5,742 bases of DNA from Chloroflexota bacterium (GTDB taxonomy: Bacteria > Chloroflexota > Anaerolineae > Promineifilales > Promineifilaceae), in the NCBI GenBank assembly GCA_024278255.1, contig JAJRTP010000227.1, positions 1 to 5,742 on the forward strand, given 5' to 3'. A program made the position numbers and the translations under genes. Position 1 is the first letter of the stretch; the number at the start of each line of letters is the position of its first letter. The notes under the pieces were generated by a model. It was not told the DNA's origin, ran no database searches, and saw only the letters and a list, made by a program, of their open reading frames with translations. Positions 1 to 4,687 of this stretch are shown here, in pieces.

Positions 1-130
1 AAACACGGCGCAGGGAATTACCCAGTGTCGTGCCAAAGCCTCTTTGTAAAGGTCCCAGGATAAACCGGCCATATTCTTTAGACATGGCGGTGCTTTCAAT
101 TTTGGGCAAAATAAGGTTACTAATAGCCAA
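1..130 (-). CDS. rpoA: RNA polymerase alpha subunit, N-terminal fragment (runs off the left edge)
   Basis: Only the first 43 codons are in the window. The alpha subunit dimerises through its N-terminal domain and nucleates assembly of beta and beta-prime into core RNA polymerase. The visible peptide begins MAISNLILPKIE and continues with SKEYGRFILGPLQRGFG followed by TTLGNSLRRV, the conserved opening of the alpha N-terminal domain (the GRF..PL.RGFG.TLGN.LRR pattern). The start is a TTG at 128-130. No ATG fits the family start in this frame, and a strong Shine-Dalgarno GGAGG (139-143) lies 8 nt upstream of the TTG. Its position directly after rpsD is the usual alpha-operon order, in which rplQ would be expected next, outside the window. 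The gene is cut by the window edge, not visibly broken. Confidence 0.96.
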   Translation of the reverse strand, partial: MAISNLILPKIESTAMSKEYGRFILGPLQRGFGTTLGNSLRRV

Positions 131-138
131 TGTAAATT

Positions 139-144
139 CCTCCC
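139..144 (-). promoter_or_regulatory. Shine-Dalgarno site that fixes the rpoA TTG start
   Basis: The minus strand reads GGGAGG here, followed by 8 nt (AATTTACA) and then TTG. The near-consensus site at normal spacing is the main reason for accepting the non-ATG start of rpoA. Confidence 0.8.
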
Positions 145-148
145 TTCT

Positions 149-166
149 CGATAAGGACGGTTATCA
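149..166 (-). repeat. Small inverted repeat in the rpsD-rpoA gap
   Basis: On the transcribed strand GATAA pairs with TTATC across a 6-nt loop (CCGTCC), with one extra U-G wobble pair at the base. It lies between the rpsD stop and the rpoA Shine-Dalgarno site. No T-run follows, so it is not a typical intrinsic terminator. A 5-bp stem can easily arise by chance, so a role is uncertain. Confidence 0.3.
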
Positions 167-169
167 GAA

Positions 170-811
170 TTACCGCCGGGAGTAATATTCCACAACCAGC
201 TGCTCGTTAATGGTGACATCAATGTCTTCACGAGCGGGTAAATTCAAAACTTTAGCCGTCAGGCTGTTTGTATCTAATGAAAGCCAACGGGGAACCTGGC
301 GGTCATCAATGTCTTCCCGTAATGTTTTGAAGTAGCTCAAGCCTATGCTTTGGGGACGAATGGAAATCTCATCGCCAGGGGTGACAAGAGCAGACGGGGC
401 TTTGGTTTTACGGCCGTTAAGCATAATATGCCCATGAGCCACCAATTGACGCGCCTGGGCCCGCGAATCACCAAATCCCAAACGATAAATAACGTTATCC
501 AGACGGGTTTCCAGAATGACCAGCAAATTCGTACCGGTCAACCCCACGCGCTGTGTAGCCCGCTTGAAATAGCGGCTAAACTGGCGTTCATACACCCCGT
601 AAATACGGCGCGCTTTCTGCTTCTCACGCAATTGCAACAAATAGTCGGAAGCCCGACCCCGCCGAAACTGAGCGTCACGGCCGTGTTCCCCAGGGGGATA
701 AGAACGGCGTTCAAACGAACACTTCGGGGTCATACAACGCGACCCCTTCAAAAACAGCTTCTCGCCTTCACGACGACAAAGCTTACATACCGGTCCAGTA
801 TACCTTGCCAA
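170..811 (-). CDS. rpsD: 30S ribosomal protein S4, zinc-binding (four-cysteine) form
   Basis: S4 is a primary 16S rRNA binding protein that starts assembly of the 30S body; in several bacteria it also represses translation of its own mRNA. The 213-residue product has the expected family length. Cysteines at 9, 12, 26 and 31 form the C-X2-C-X13-C-X4-C knuckle of the zinc-binding form, within the conserved start MARYTGPVCKLCRREG. The S4 RNA-binding fold follows at about residues 100-160 (ETRLDNVIYRLGF, then ARQLVAHGHI.LNG and PGDEI), and the protein ends with the usual NEQLVVEYYSR. The start is TTG at 809-811, with GGAGG (817-821) 5 nt upstream; the N-terminus aligns exactly with the family from this codon. 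It is separated from rpsK by 90 nt containing an inverted repeat, a possible site of autoregulation (inference). Confidence 0.98.
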   Translation of the reverse strand: MARYTGPVCKLCRREGEKLFLKGSRCMTPKCSFERRSYPPGEHGRDAQFRRGRASDYLLQLREKQKARRIYGVYERQFSRYFKRATQRVGLTGTNLLVILETRLDNVIYRLGFGDSRAQARQLVAHGHIMLNGRKTKAPSALVTPGDEISIRPQSIGLSYFKTLREDIDDRQVPRWLSLDTNSLTAKVLNLPAREDIDVTINEQLVVEYYSRR

Positions 812-816
812 CTTTA

Positions 817-821
817 CCTCC
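817..821 (-). promoter_or_regulatory. Shine-Dalgarno site for the rpsD TTG start
   Basis: The minus strand reads GGAGG, then TAAAG (5 nt), then TTG. The site supports initiation at TTG, which is also the codon that gives the conserved S4 N-terminus. Confidence 0.8.
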
Positions 822-840
822 GTTAAACAAATCTCATAAA

Positions 841-877
841 GAGAGGTTTACAGGCGTGGCAACCCGTCATCCCTCTC
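841..877 (-). repeat. Inverted repeat in the rpsK-rpsD spacer
   Basis: GAGAGG (minus strand, 877-872) is complementary to CCTCTC (846-841), leaving a 25-nt loop that can form a short imperfect inner stem around GGG...CC. The repeat lies in the 90-nt spacer between the rpsK stop (TAG) and the rpsD ribosome-binding site. The sequence after it (TTTATGAGATTTG) is only mildly T-rich, so a terminator is unlikely. It may be a processing or regulatory hairpin, or chance. Confidence 0.35.
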
Positions 878-901
878 AAATTAATAAATTACCAATTACT
901 A

Positions 902-1291
902 CTAAACGCGACGCTTCTTCTTCGGCCGGCAGCCATTATGAGGTACCGGCGTTACATCACGAATACTTTTCACCTTAATGCCCGACGCCTGCAAAGAACG
1001 GATAGCCTGTTCACGGCCAGGGCCTGGCCCCTTCACAATAACGTCCATTTCCTGCATCCCATTATCTTTGGCTGTGCGGGCTGCACTTTGGGCCGCCATA
1101 CGAGCTGCATAAGGCGTACTTTTGCGCGAACCCTTAAATCCAGACGTACCGGCACTGGCCCAGGCAATTGTATTCCCATTCATATCAGTGATCGTCACAA
1201 TGGTGTTATTAAACGTAGCAAAAATATGAGCCTGTCCTTGCGGCACCATCTTCTTCGCTTTTTTACGGGTCGATTGTCTTCTACGTCCCAT
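902..1291 (-). CDS. rpsK: 30S ribosomal protein S11
   Basis: S11 sits on the platform of the 30S subunit near the mRNA exit and E-site region and contacts 16S rRNA. The product from the chosen start has 129 residues, the usual S11 length. It begins with a basic tail (MGRRRQSTRKKAKK), followed by AHIFATFNNTIVTITD, the glycine/serine-rich WASAGTSGFKGSRKSTPYAA, the GPGPGREQAIRSL loop (about 88-100), and the conserved end DVTPVPHNGCRPKKKRRV. The frame stays open upstream to another ATG at 1324, but the extra 11 residues are not family-like, lie across a hairpin, and lack a good ribosome site. The ATG at 1291 has AGAGGAG 5 nt upstream. The stop is TAG. Confidence 0.98.
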   Translation of the reverse strand: MGRRRQSTRKKAKKMVPQGQAHIFATFNNTIVTITDMNGNTIAWASAGTSGFKGSRKSTPYAARMAAQSAARTAKDNGMQEMDVIVKGPGPGREQAIRSLQASGIKVKSIRDVTPVPHNGCRPKKKRRV

Positions 1292-1296
1292 TCCAT

Positions 1297-1303
1297 CTCC
1301 TCT
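1297..1303 (-). promoter_or_regulatory. Shine-Dalgarno site that decides the rpsK start
   Basis: The minus strand reads AGAGGAG, then ATGGA, then the ATG at 1291. It selects the 129-residue form over the longer frame from 1324. An out-of-frame ATG lies within the 5-nt spacer and is probably too close to the site to be used. Confidence 0.75.
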
Positions 1304-1307
1304 AGTC

Positions 1308-1334
1308 GTAGAGCGATTCGGCAAATCGCTTTAC
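1308..1334 (-). repeat. Hairpin in the rpsM-rpsK gap
   Basis: On the transcribed strand an 11-position stem, with GTAAAGCGATT as the 5' arm and AATCGCTCTAC as the 3' arm, closes a 5-nt loop (TGCCG). Ten of the eleven positions pair, including seven consecutive pairs next to the loop; the one mismatch is A-C. It fills most of the 50-nt gap and ends 4 nt before the rpsK Shine-Dalgarno site. No T-run follows, so it is not a standard terminator. An mRNA-stability, processing or translational role is plausible but not shown. Confidence 0.6.
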
Positions 1335-1341
1335 AAATAAA

Positions 1342-1725
1342 TTATTTACCGCCCTTCCGGCGTCCCCGACCAGCCACAGTCTTCTTCGGGCCTTTGCGAG
1401 TACGAGCATTCGTTTTAGTTCGTTGGCCATGAACGGGCAGGTGACGACGATGACGTAATCCTCGGTAACAACCGATTTCCGTCAAGCGCTTGATATTCAT
1501 AGCCACTTCGCGCCGCAAATCACCTTCTACCGTGTAATCACTATCAACGATCTGACGCAACCGAGTCACTTCCGCTTCAGATAAATCCTGAACGCGGGTA
1601 TCCGGATTAACGTCAGCCCGCTCAATAATCTGTTGGCTGGATGTTTTACCAATGCCATAGATATATGTCAGACTTATTTCTACCCGCTTGTTGCGGGGAA
1701 TATCCACACCAGCAATACGTGCCAT
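1342..1725 (-). CDS. rpsM: 30S ribosomal protein S13
   Basis: S13 lies in the head of the 30S subunit, forms intersubunit bridges with the 50S (L5 side), and its tail reaches towards the P-site tRNA. The 127-residue product shows the family opening MARIAGVDIPRNKRVEISLTYIYGIG with its helix-two-turn-helix region (about residues 14-60), then the signature CYRGLRHRRHLPVHGQRT followed by KTNARTRKG (about 86-112), and a lysine/arginine/glycine-rich tail ending GRRKGGK. The ATG start has GGAGG 4-5 nt upstream, inside the 12-nt gap after rpmJ. In E. coli, S4 represses the alpha operon through a pseudoknot ahead of rpsM; this short gap leaves no room for such a leader. Confidence 0.98.
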   Translation of the reverse strand: MARIAGVDIPRNKRVEISLTYIYGIGKTSSQQIIERADVNPDTRVQDLSEAEVTRLRQIVDSDYTVEGDLRREVAMNIKRLTEIGCYRGLRHRRHLPVHGQRTKTNARTRKGPKKTVAGRGRRKGGK

Positions 1726-1737
1726 AATTCCTCCGTT

Positions 1738-1851
1738 CTAACCCTGGCGCTGCTTATGATTGGGGTCTACACAAATCACGCGCACAACACCTTTCCGCTT
1801 CACAATTTTGCATTTCGGGCAACGCCGCTTCACAGACGATGATACTTTCAT
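1738..1851 (-). CDS. rpmJ: 50S ribosomal protein L36, zinc-binding form
   Basis: The minus strand from the ATG at 1849-1851 encodes a 37-residue peptide ending at TAG (1738-1740). It starts MKVSSSVKRRCPKC and ends VDPNHKQRQG, a full-length match to the L36 pattern. Cys11, Cys14, Cys27 and His32 are the zinc ligands of the C+ form. L36 is the smallest large-subunit protein and packs against 23S rRNA near the base of the L7/L12 stalk. The site AGGAG lies 6 nt upstream of the start, and rpsM follows after 12 nt. It is the first gene after the 183-nt spacer, so it may head a separate transcription unit. A longer overlapping frame here (up to 1948) is a shadow. Confidence 0.97.
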   Translation of the reverse strand: MKVSSSVKRRCPKCKIVKRKGVVRVICVDPNHKQRQG

Positions 1852-1901
1852 TTGTCGCTCCTAACGCATACAAATAACACCAACTCAAAATGGTGTCCCA
1901 T
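1848..1901 (-). CDS. Possible 17-codon upstream ORF overlapping the rpmJ start
   Basis: An ATG at 1899-1901 opens a frame of 17 codons (MGHHFELVLFVCVRSDK) whose TGA stop overlaps the rpmJ ATG in the four bases ATGA, the arrangement typical of translational coupling. The upstream Shine-Dalgarno match is weak (AAGAG, 3 nt from the ATG). The peptide matches nothing I recognise. So short a frame with a coincident overlap can arise by chance, so this is a candidate leader peptide and not an established gene. Confidence 0.2.
   Translation of the reverse strand: MGHHFELVLFVCVRSDK
1877..1896 (-). repeat. Short inverted repeat upstream of rpmJ
   Basis: ACACCA and TGGTGT form a perfect 6-bp stem with an 8-nt loop; on the transcript one further G-U pair is possible at the base. 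It lies about 25 nt ahead of the rpmJ start, inside the small upstream ORF. No T-run follows directly. It could be a regulatory hairpin in the rpmJ leader or chance. Confidence 0.35.
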
Positions 1902-1959
1902 TCACTCTTAATAAATTTCAAATGATAAGATGGAAAATTTATTCCCAAAGCAATCTACT

Positions 1960-1988
1960 ATTTTGCCATCTTTTCGGATAATTGTCCA
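1960..1988 (-). promoter_or_regulatory. Candidate sigma-70-type promoter ahead of rpmJ
   Basis: On the minus strand TGGACA (1988-1983; 5 of 6 match to TTGACA) is followed after 17 nt by CAAAAT (1965-1960; 4 of 6 match to TATAAT). Spacing is ideal, but the -10 box is weak. It lies in the only long AT-rich spacer and would give a leader of about 100 nt before rpmJ, making rpmJ-rpsM-rpsK-rpsD-rpoA a separately expressed unit. Similar matches are common in AT-rich DNA, so confidence is low. Confidence 0.3.
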
Positions 1989-2034
1989 ACAAATACTCTA
2001 TCAATCTCAAACTCGTTCACGATGGCTTAAACTA

Positions 2035-2613
2035 TTAAGCCTTTGCTTCCCGGATTGACTGCACTAAATCCTGCTGAACCGCCTCAACTGATTGCTCACC
2101 ATTAATCTCAACCAGCAAACCACGCTTACGATAATAGGCTAACAAGGGCGCTGTTTCTTCCTGGTAGACTTGCATCCGGGTACGGATAGTTTGCTCATTA
2201 TCGTCTGCCCGGCCTTCGATTTTGCCCCGGTTAATCAGCCTTTGCACCAACACTTCTTCATCAACTTTGATGTAGGGCACAATGCTAATCTCGCCATCAA
2301 TATTTGCCAACAGTTGGTCCAGCGCTTCCGCCTGGGCCGTTGTCCGCGGGAAGCCATCTAAAATGGCCCCTTTGGCACAATCCGGCTGTGACAAACGGTC
2401 TTGCACCATAGCCACCGTGACATGATCGGGCACCAGTTCACCCTTGTCCATGTAGGTCTGGGCTAGTTGACCCAACTCGGTCTGATTTTTCAGGTTTGCC
2501 CGAAACAGATCGCCTGTAGATACTTGGGGCAAACCAATTGCTTCCTGCAATAGTTTAGCTTGCGTACCCTTACCAGCACCCGGAGCGCCCATCAAGACAA
2601 CATAGGTAGCCAT
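2035..2613 (-). CDS. adk: Adenylate kinase, short-LID form
   Basis: This cytoplasmic enzyme interconverts ATP plus AMP with two ADP and keeps adenine nucleotides in balance. Residues 9-18 (GAPGAGKGTQ) are the phosphate-binding P-loop, with Lys15. STGDLFR (32-38) and DGFPRT (86-91) are the AMP-site and family signature segments. The LID region (about 125-139) is short, with the arginines of RGKIEGRADD and no zinc-type cysteines. This explains the length of 192 residues, compared with about 214 in the long-LID E. coli enzyme. The ATG directly follows the secY stop (TAAATG, no gap), with GAGGG 10 nt upstream inside secY, so translation is probably coupled. adk after secY is a common arrangement, but here map and infA do not follow. 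Confidence 0.97.
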   Translation of the reverse strand: MATYVVLMGAPGAGKGTQAKLLQEAIGLPQVSTGDLFRANLKNQTELGQLAQTYMDKGELVPDHVTVAMVQDRLSQPDCAKGAILDGFPRTTAQAEALDQLLANIDGEISIVPYIKVDEEVLVQRLINRGKIEGRADDNEQTIRTRMQVYQEETAPLLAYYRKRGLLVEINGEQSVEAVQQDLVQSIREAKA

Positions 2614-3990
2614 TTAGAAGAATCCCTCGTATTGGCGCATGGTCAATTGTGCTTCTAGCTGGCGCATGGTATCGATGACGACACCCACCACAATGATCAT
2701 GCCGGAACCACTAACAACCAAAGCGCTGCGTTCTAACCCGGGAATACCCAAAACGAAGCCAAAGAATTGCATGATGCCCGGCAATACAGCTACTGTTCCC
2801 AAGAAGATAGCACCGGCAAAGGTTATACGGCGCACCACAGACATAACGTATCGTTCTGTCCGCTTGCCGGGACGAATACCGGGAATAAAACCGCCCTGCC
2901 GCTGCAATGTCTGGGGAATGTTTTGTTGGCGCACCATCACATCCGTATAGAAATAGGTAAATCCCACTACCAGGATAAAGAAGATGCCCCAATAAGCATA
3001 GAATCCAAAATTACTGGGGTCCTGATTTTGGCTAAAGCTGGCGACAGTCGTAGCAATACTGTCCATAAACCCGCCATTACCGGTGATAAAGAGACCGGCC
3101 AACAAGGGCGGGAAAATAAGAATGGAACTGGCAAAGATGATCGGGATCATGCCGGCCGTATTTACCTTGAGCGGTATATAGCTGCTTTGACCCTGGTACA
3201 CTTTTCGACCACGCACACGACGGCCGTACTGCACCGGTATGCGCCTTTGCCCTTCTTGCACAATGACAATAACAAAAATCGTCGCTACCGTAATAATCAG
3301 GAACGATACAAAAGAAAAGATACGCGCCGACTGATCCGGCAAAGCAAACAAGCTGGCCAGCCCCGGCAAAATACCGGACACAATGCCGCTGAAGATGATC
3401 AGAGAAATACCCTGGCCAATACCATCTTCCGTAATCAACTCACCCAACCAAAGAGCAAACATCGTGCCGCCCAACATAGCCATCAAAGTCATTGATGTCG
3501 GCAGAATGGTTGCGGCAGTCAGGCCAAAATTAGGCATAATCGAAGCCAGACCATCAGCGCCGCCGCCGCCCAGGCTAAAACCAATCAGGCGAATCTGCCC
3601 AATTGCCTGCAACAAAGCCAACGGTACCGTAATATAATAGGTCAGTTTATTAATCCGGTTACGACCAGACTCGCCTTCTTCCGACATTTCCTGTAGTTGC
3701 GGCACAATCGGCGTCAGCAACTGAATGATGATAGAGGCCGTAATGTAGGGATAAACTCCCATAGCCATCACAGAAAAGCGACGCACGGCCCCGCCAGATA
3801 ACAAATCCAGGAACCCGACAACCTGATTAGAACCGCCGGCTTGCGACGTAAAAGCCAACCAGGCAGTTAAATTAACACCGGGCACAGGTATGTTAGCTAC
3901 AGCCCGGTATACAACCAAAAGGAAAATGGTGAAAAGAATGCGCCGACGTAAATCGGGTGCTGACATTGCAGTTCTAAGTGATTCAACCAT
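2614..3990 (-). CDS. secY: Preprotein translocase subunit SecY
   Basis: SecY forms the central channel of the Sec translocon with SecE and SecG, passing unfolded proteins across or into the cytoplasmic membrane. The 458-residue product has about ten hydrophobic segments: TM1 about 18-36, the plug/TM2 region 58-93 (FLDLLSGGAVRRFSVMAMGVYPYI in two parts), TM3 115-135, TM4 165-185, TM5 192-212, TM6 225-245, TM7 278-302, TM8 330-350, TM9 387-415 and TM10 425-443. The cytosolic loops that dock SecA and the ribosome are present: QEGQRRIPVQYGRR (about 245-258) and GGFIPGIRPGKRTERY (about 366-381). A glycine run (GGGG, about 141-144) marks the loop after TM3. The ATG has GGAG 7 nt upstream. The 59-nt gap before it carries a hairpin abutting this site. 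adk starts directly at its stop. Confidence 0.98.
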   Translation of the reverse strand: MVESLRTAMSAPDLRRRILFTIFLLVVYRAVANIPVPGVNLTAWLAFTSQAGGSNQVVGFLDLLSGGAVRRFSVMAMGVYPYITASIIIQLLTPIVPQLQEMSEEGESGRNRINKLTYYITVPLALLQAIGQIRLIGFSLGGGGADGLASIMPNFGLTAATILPTSMTLMAMLGGTMFALWLGELITEDGIGQGISLIIFSGIVSGILPGLASLFALPDQSARIFSFVSFLIITVATIFVIVIVQEGQRRIPVQYGRRVRGRKVYQGQSSYIPLKVNTAGMIPIIFASSILIFPPLLAGLFITGNGGFMDSIATTVASFSQNQDPSNFGFYAYWGIFFILVVGFTYFYTDVMVRQQNIPQTLQRQGGFIPGIRPGKRTERYVMSVVRRITFAGAIFLGTVAVLPGIMQFFGFVLGIPGLERSALVVSGSGMIIVVGVVIDTMRQLEAQLTMRQYEGFF

Positions 3991-4000
3991 ACGATTTCTC

Positions 4001-4048
4001 CATTTTAGAGAGTTGCTTTATTAGATAGTGTACAGATTCTCTAAAACG
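4001..4048 (-). repeat. Inverted repeat between rplO and secY, touching the secY ribosome-binding site
   Basis: Nine perfect base pairs (TTTTAGAGA with TCTCTAAAA; plus-strand 4003-4011 and 4038-4046) are extended on the transcribed strand by a G-U and a C-G pair, giving an 11-bp stem with a 26-nt loop. The outermost G of the 3' arm (4001) is also the first base of the secY Shine-Dalgarno GGAG (4001-3998). On the opposite strand the wobble position would be an A-C mismatch, so the structure favours the mRNA strand. No T-run follows, which argues against an intrinsic terminator. A translational control or mRNA-processing site is plausible. Confidence 0.6.
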
Positions 4049-4049
4049 C

Positions 4050-4505
4050 TTATGTAAGGGGCAGCACCTCGACCTTACCACCAGCCGCCTCAATCTTCTG
4101 CCGGGCAGTGACAGAAAAACGATGAGCCTTCACAGTTAATGCCACATCAAGATCCCCATCACCCAAAATTACCACGGGATCAGTTGGTTTTTTAATGAAG
4201 CCAATAGCCGCCAGGACTTCTGGCGTGACTTCTACATCGCCAAAATCTATTTCAGCCAGACGATCCAGATTAACTGGTTTGTAATATACTTTGCGAATAT
4301 TGGTAAACCCACGTTTATAAGGCAAACGCCGGGCCAAAGGCAATTGACCGCCTTCAAAGTAAATACCTTTGCCGCCGCCACTGCGGGCGTTCTGACCTTT
4401 GGTACCGCGACCGGCTGTTTTACCTTGTCCGGCCGAAATGCCCCGACCCACTCGCTTGCGCTTCTTTTTTGCTCCAGGATTTGGACGCAGATCGTGTAAT
4501 TTCAT
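4050..4505 (-). CDS. rplO: 50S ribosomal protein L15
   Basis: L15 is a late-assembly protein of the large subunit whose long basic, glycine-rich N-terminal extension threads into 23S rRNA. The 151-residue product starts MKLHDLRPNPGAKKKRKRVG, continues GRGISAGQGKTAGRGTKGQ and GGQLPLARRLPYKRGF (about residues 53-68), and ends in a compact globular domain with the LT.KAHRFS..A...IEAAGG pattern. The length is normal for the family. Its ATG shares one base with the rpmD stop (TAATG), and the site AGAGG (4513-4517), 7 nt upstream, lies within the rpmD coding sequence, so reinitiation by terminating ribosomes is likely. A 59-nt gap separates it from secY, the usual next gene in the spc operon. Confidence 0.98.
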   Translation of the reverse strand: MKLHDLRPNPGAKKKRKRVGRGISAGQGKTAGRGTKGQNARSGGGKGIYFEGGQLPLARRLPYKRGFTNIRKVYYKPVNLDRLAEIDFGDVEVTPEVLAAIGFIKKPTDPVVILGDGDLDVALTVKAHRFSVTARQKIEAAGGKVEVLPLT

Positions 4506-4687
4506 TATTCTACCTCTTCCACCGTTACTAAATGGCTGACCTTTTTGATCATACCGCGAATAACGGCCGTATCCTCATGTTCAACCGTCTGATTCAGCTT
4601 ACGTAAACCCAAGGCACGAACTGTACCTTTCTGGTCTTTCTTGTATCCAATTGAACTTTTTGTATAAGTAACCAGTATTTTAGTCAT
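4505..4687 (-). CDS. rpmD: 50S ribosomal protein L30
   Basis: L30 is a small peripheral large-subunit protein bound to 23S rRNA. From the ATG at 4685-4687 the product is 60 residues long, the typical size: MTKILVTYTKSSIGYKKDQK, then GTVRALGLRKLNQTVEHEDT, then AVIRGMIKKVSHLV. The segment of the form IG....Q..T...LGLRK is the L30 signature. The frame is open upstream to 4777, but that extension is out-of-frame rpsE sequence and would make the protein atypically long. The chosen ATG has GGAG (4696-4699) 8 nt upstream. It overlaps the end of rpsE by 8 nt and the start of rplO by 1 nt, so these three genes are probably translationally coupled. Confidence 0.96.
   Translation of the reverse strand: MTKILVTYTKSSIGYKKDQKGTVRALGLRKLNQTVEHEDTAVIRGMIKKVSHLVTVEEVE

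Larger units (their letters stand above)
1852..2034 (-). other. 183-nt AT-rich spacer where map and infA would usually lie
   Basis: This is the longest non-coding stretch in the window. It lies between the adk stop and the rpmJ start, where many bacteria encode methionine aminopeptidase (map) and initiation factor IF-1 (infA). It is too short for either: infA alone needs about 72 codons. I find no remnant of their conserved motifs in the minus-strand frames. It is visibly richer in A and T than its flanks and contains a candidate promoter, a short inverted repeat and a tiny upstream ORF. Confidence 0.7.

Noticed and set aside
350..1842. Plus-strand open frames at 350-826, 938-1432 and 1633-1842
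   Set aside because: They lie antisense to rpsD, rpsK and rpsM/rpmJ, whose protein sequences are clearly conserved; the antisense peptides are arginine/histidine/threonine-rich and resemble no family.
1754..1948. Minus-strand 64-codon frame covering rpmJ and the spacer
   Set aside because: It begins with TTG without a good ribosome site and overlaps rpmJ in another frame; rpmJ has a perfect L36 pattern and a proper Shine-Dalgarno site.
1958..2020. 20-codon GTG frame (MNEFEIDRVFVGQLSEKMAK) just after adk
   Set aside because: It has no Shine-Dalgarno site, no match to IF-1 or methionine aminopeptidase motifs, and overlaps the candidate promoter; it is too short to support as a gene or remnant.
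2711..2992. Minus-strand 93-codon frame inside secY
   Set aside because: It is an out-of-frame shadow of secY with no family resemblance.
2639..3637. Plus-strand open frames within the secY region (for example 2767-3495, 242 codons)
   Set aside because: They are antisense to a full-length SecY with all expected membrane segments. The predicted product is unusually polar and repetitive in Asn/Arg/His/Lys, the usual look of a frame opposite a hydrophobic protein.
4012..4046. Promoter in the rplO-secY gap (TTTAGA with TAATAA or TCTAAT)
   Set aside because: Either the -10 match is poor or the spacing is 14 nt, and the bases are better explained by the inverted repeat.
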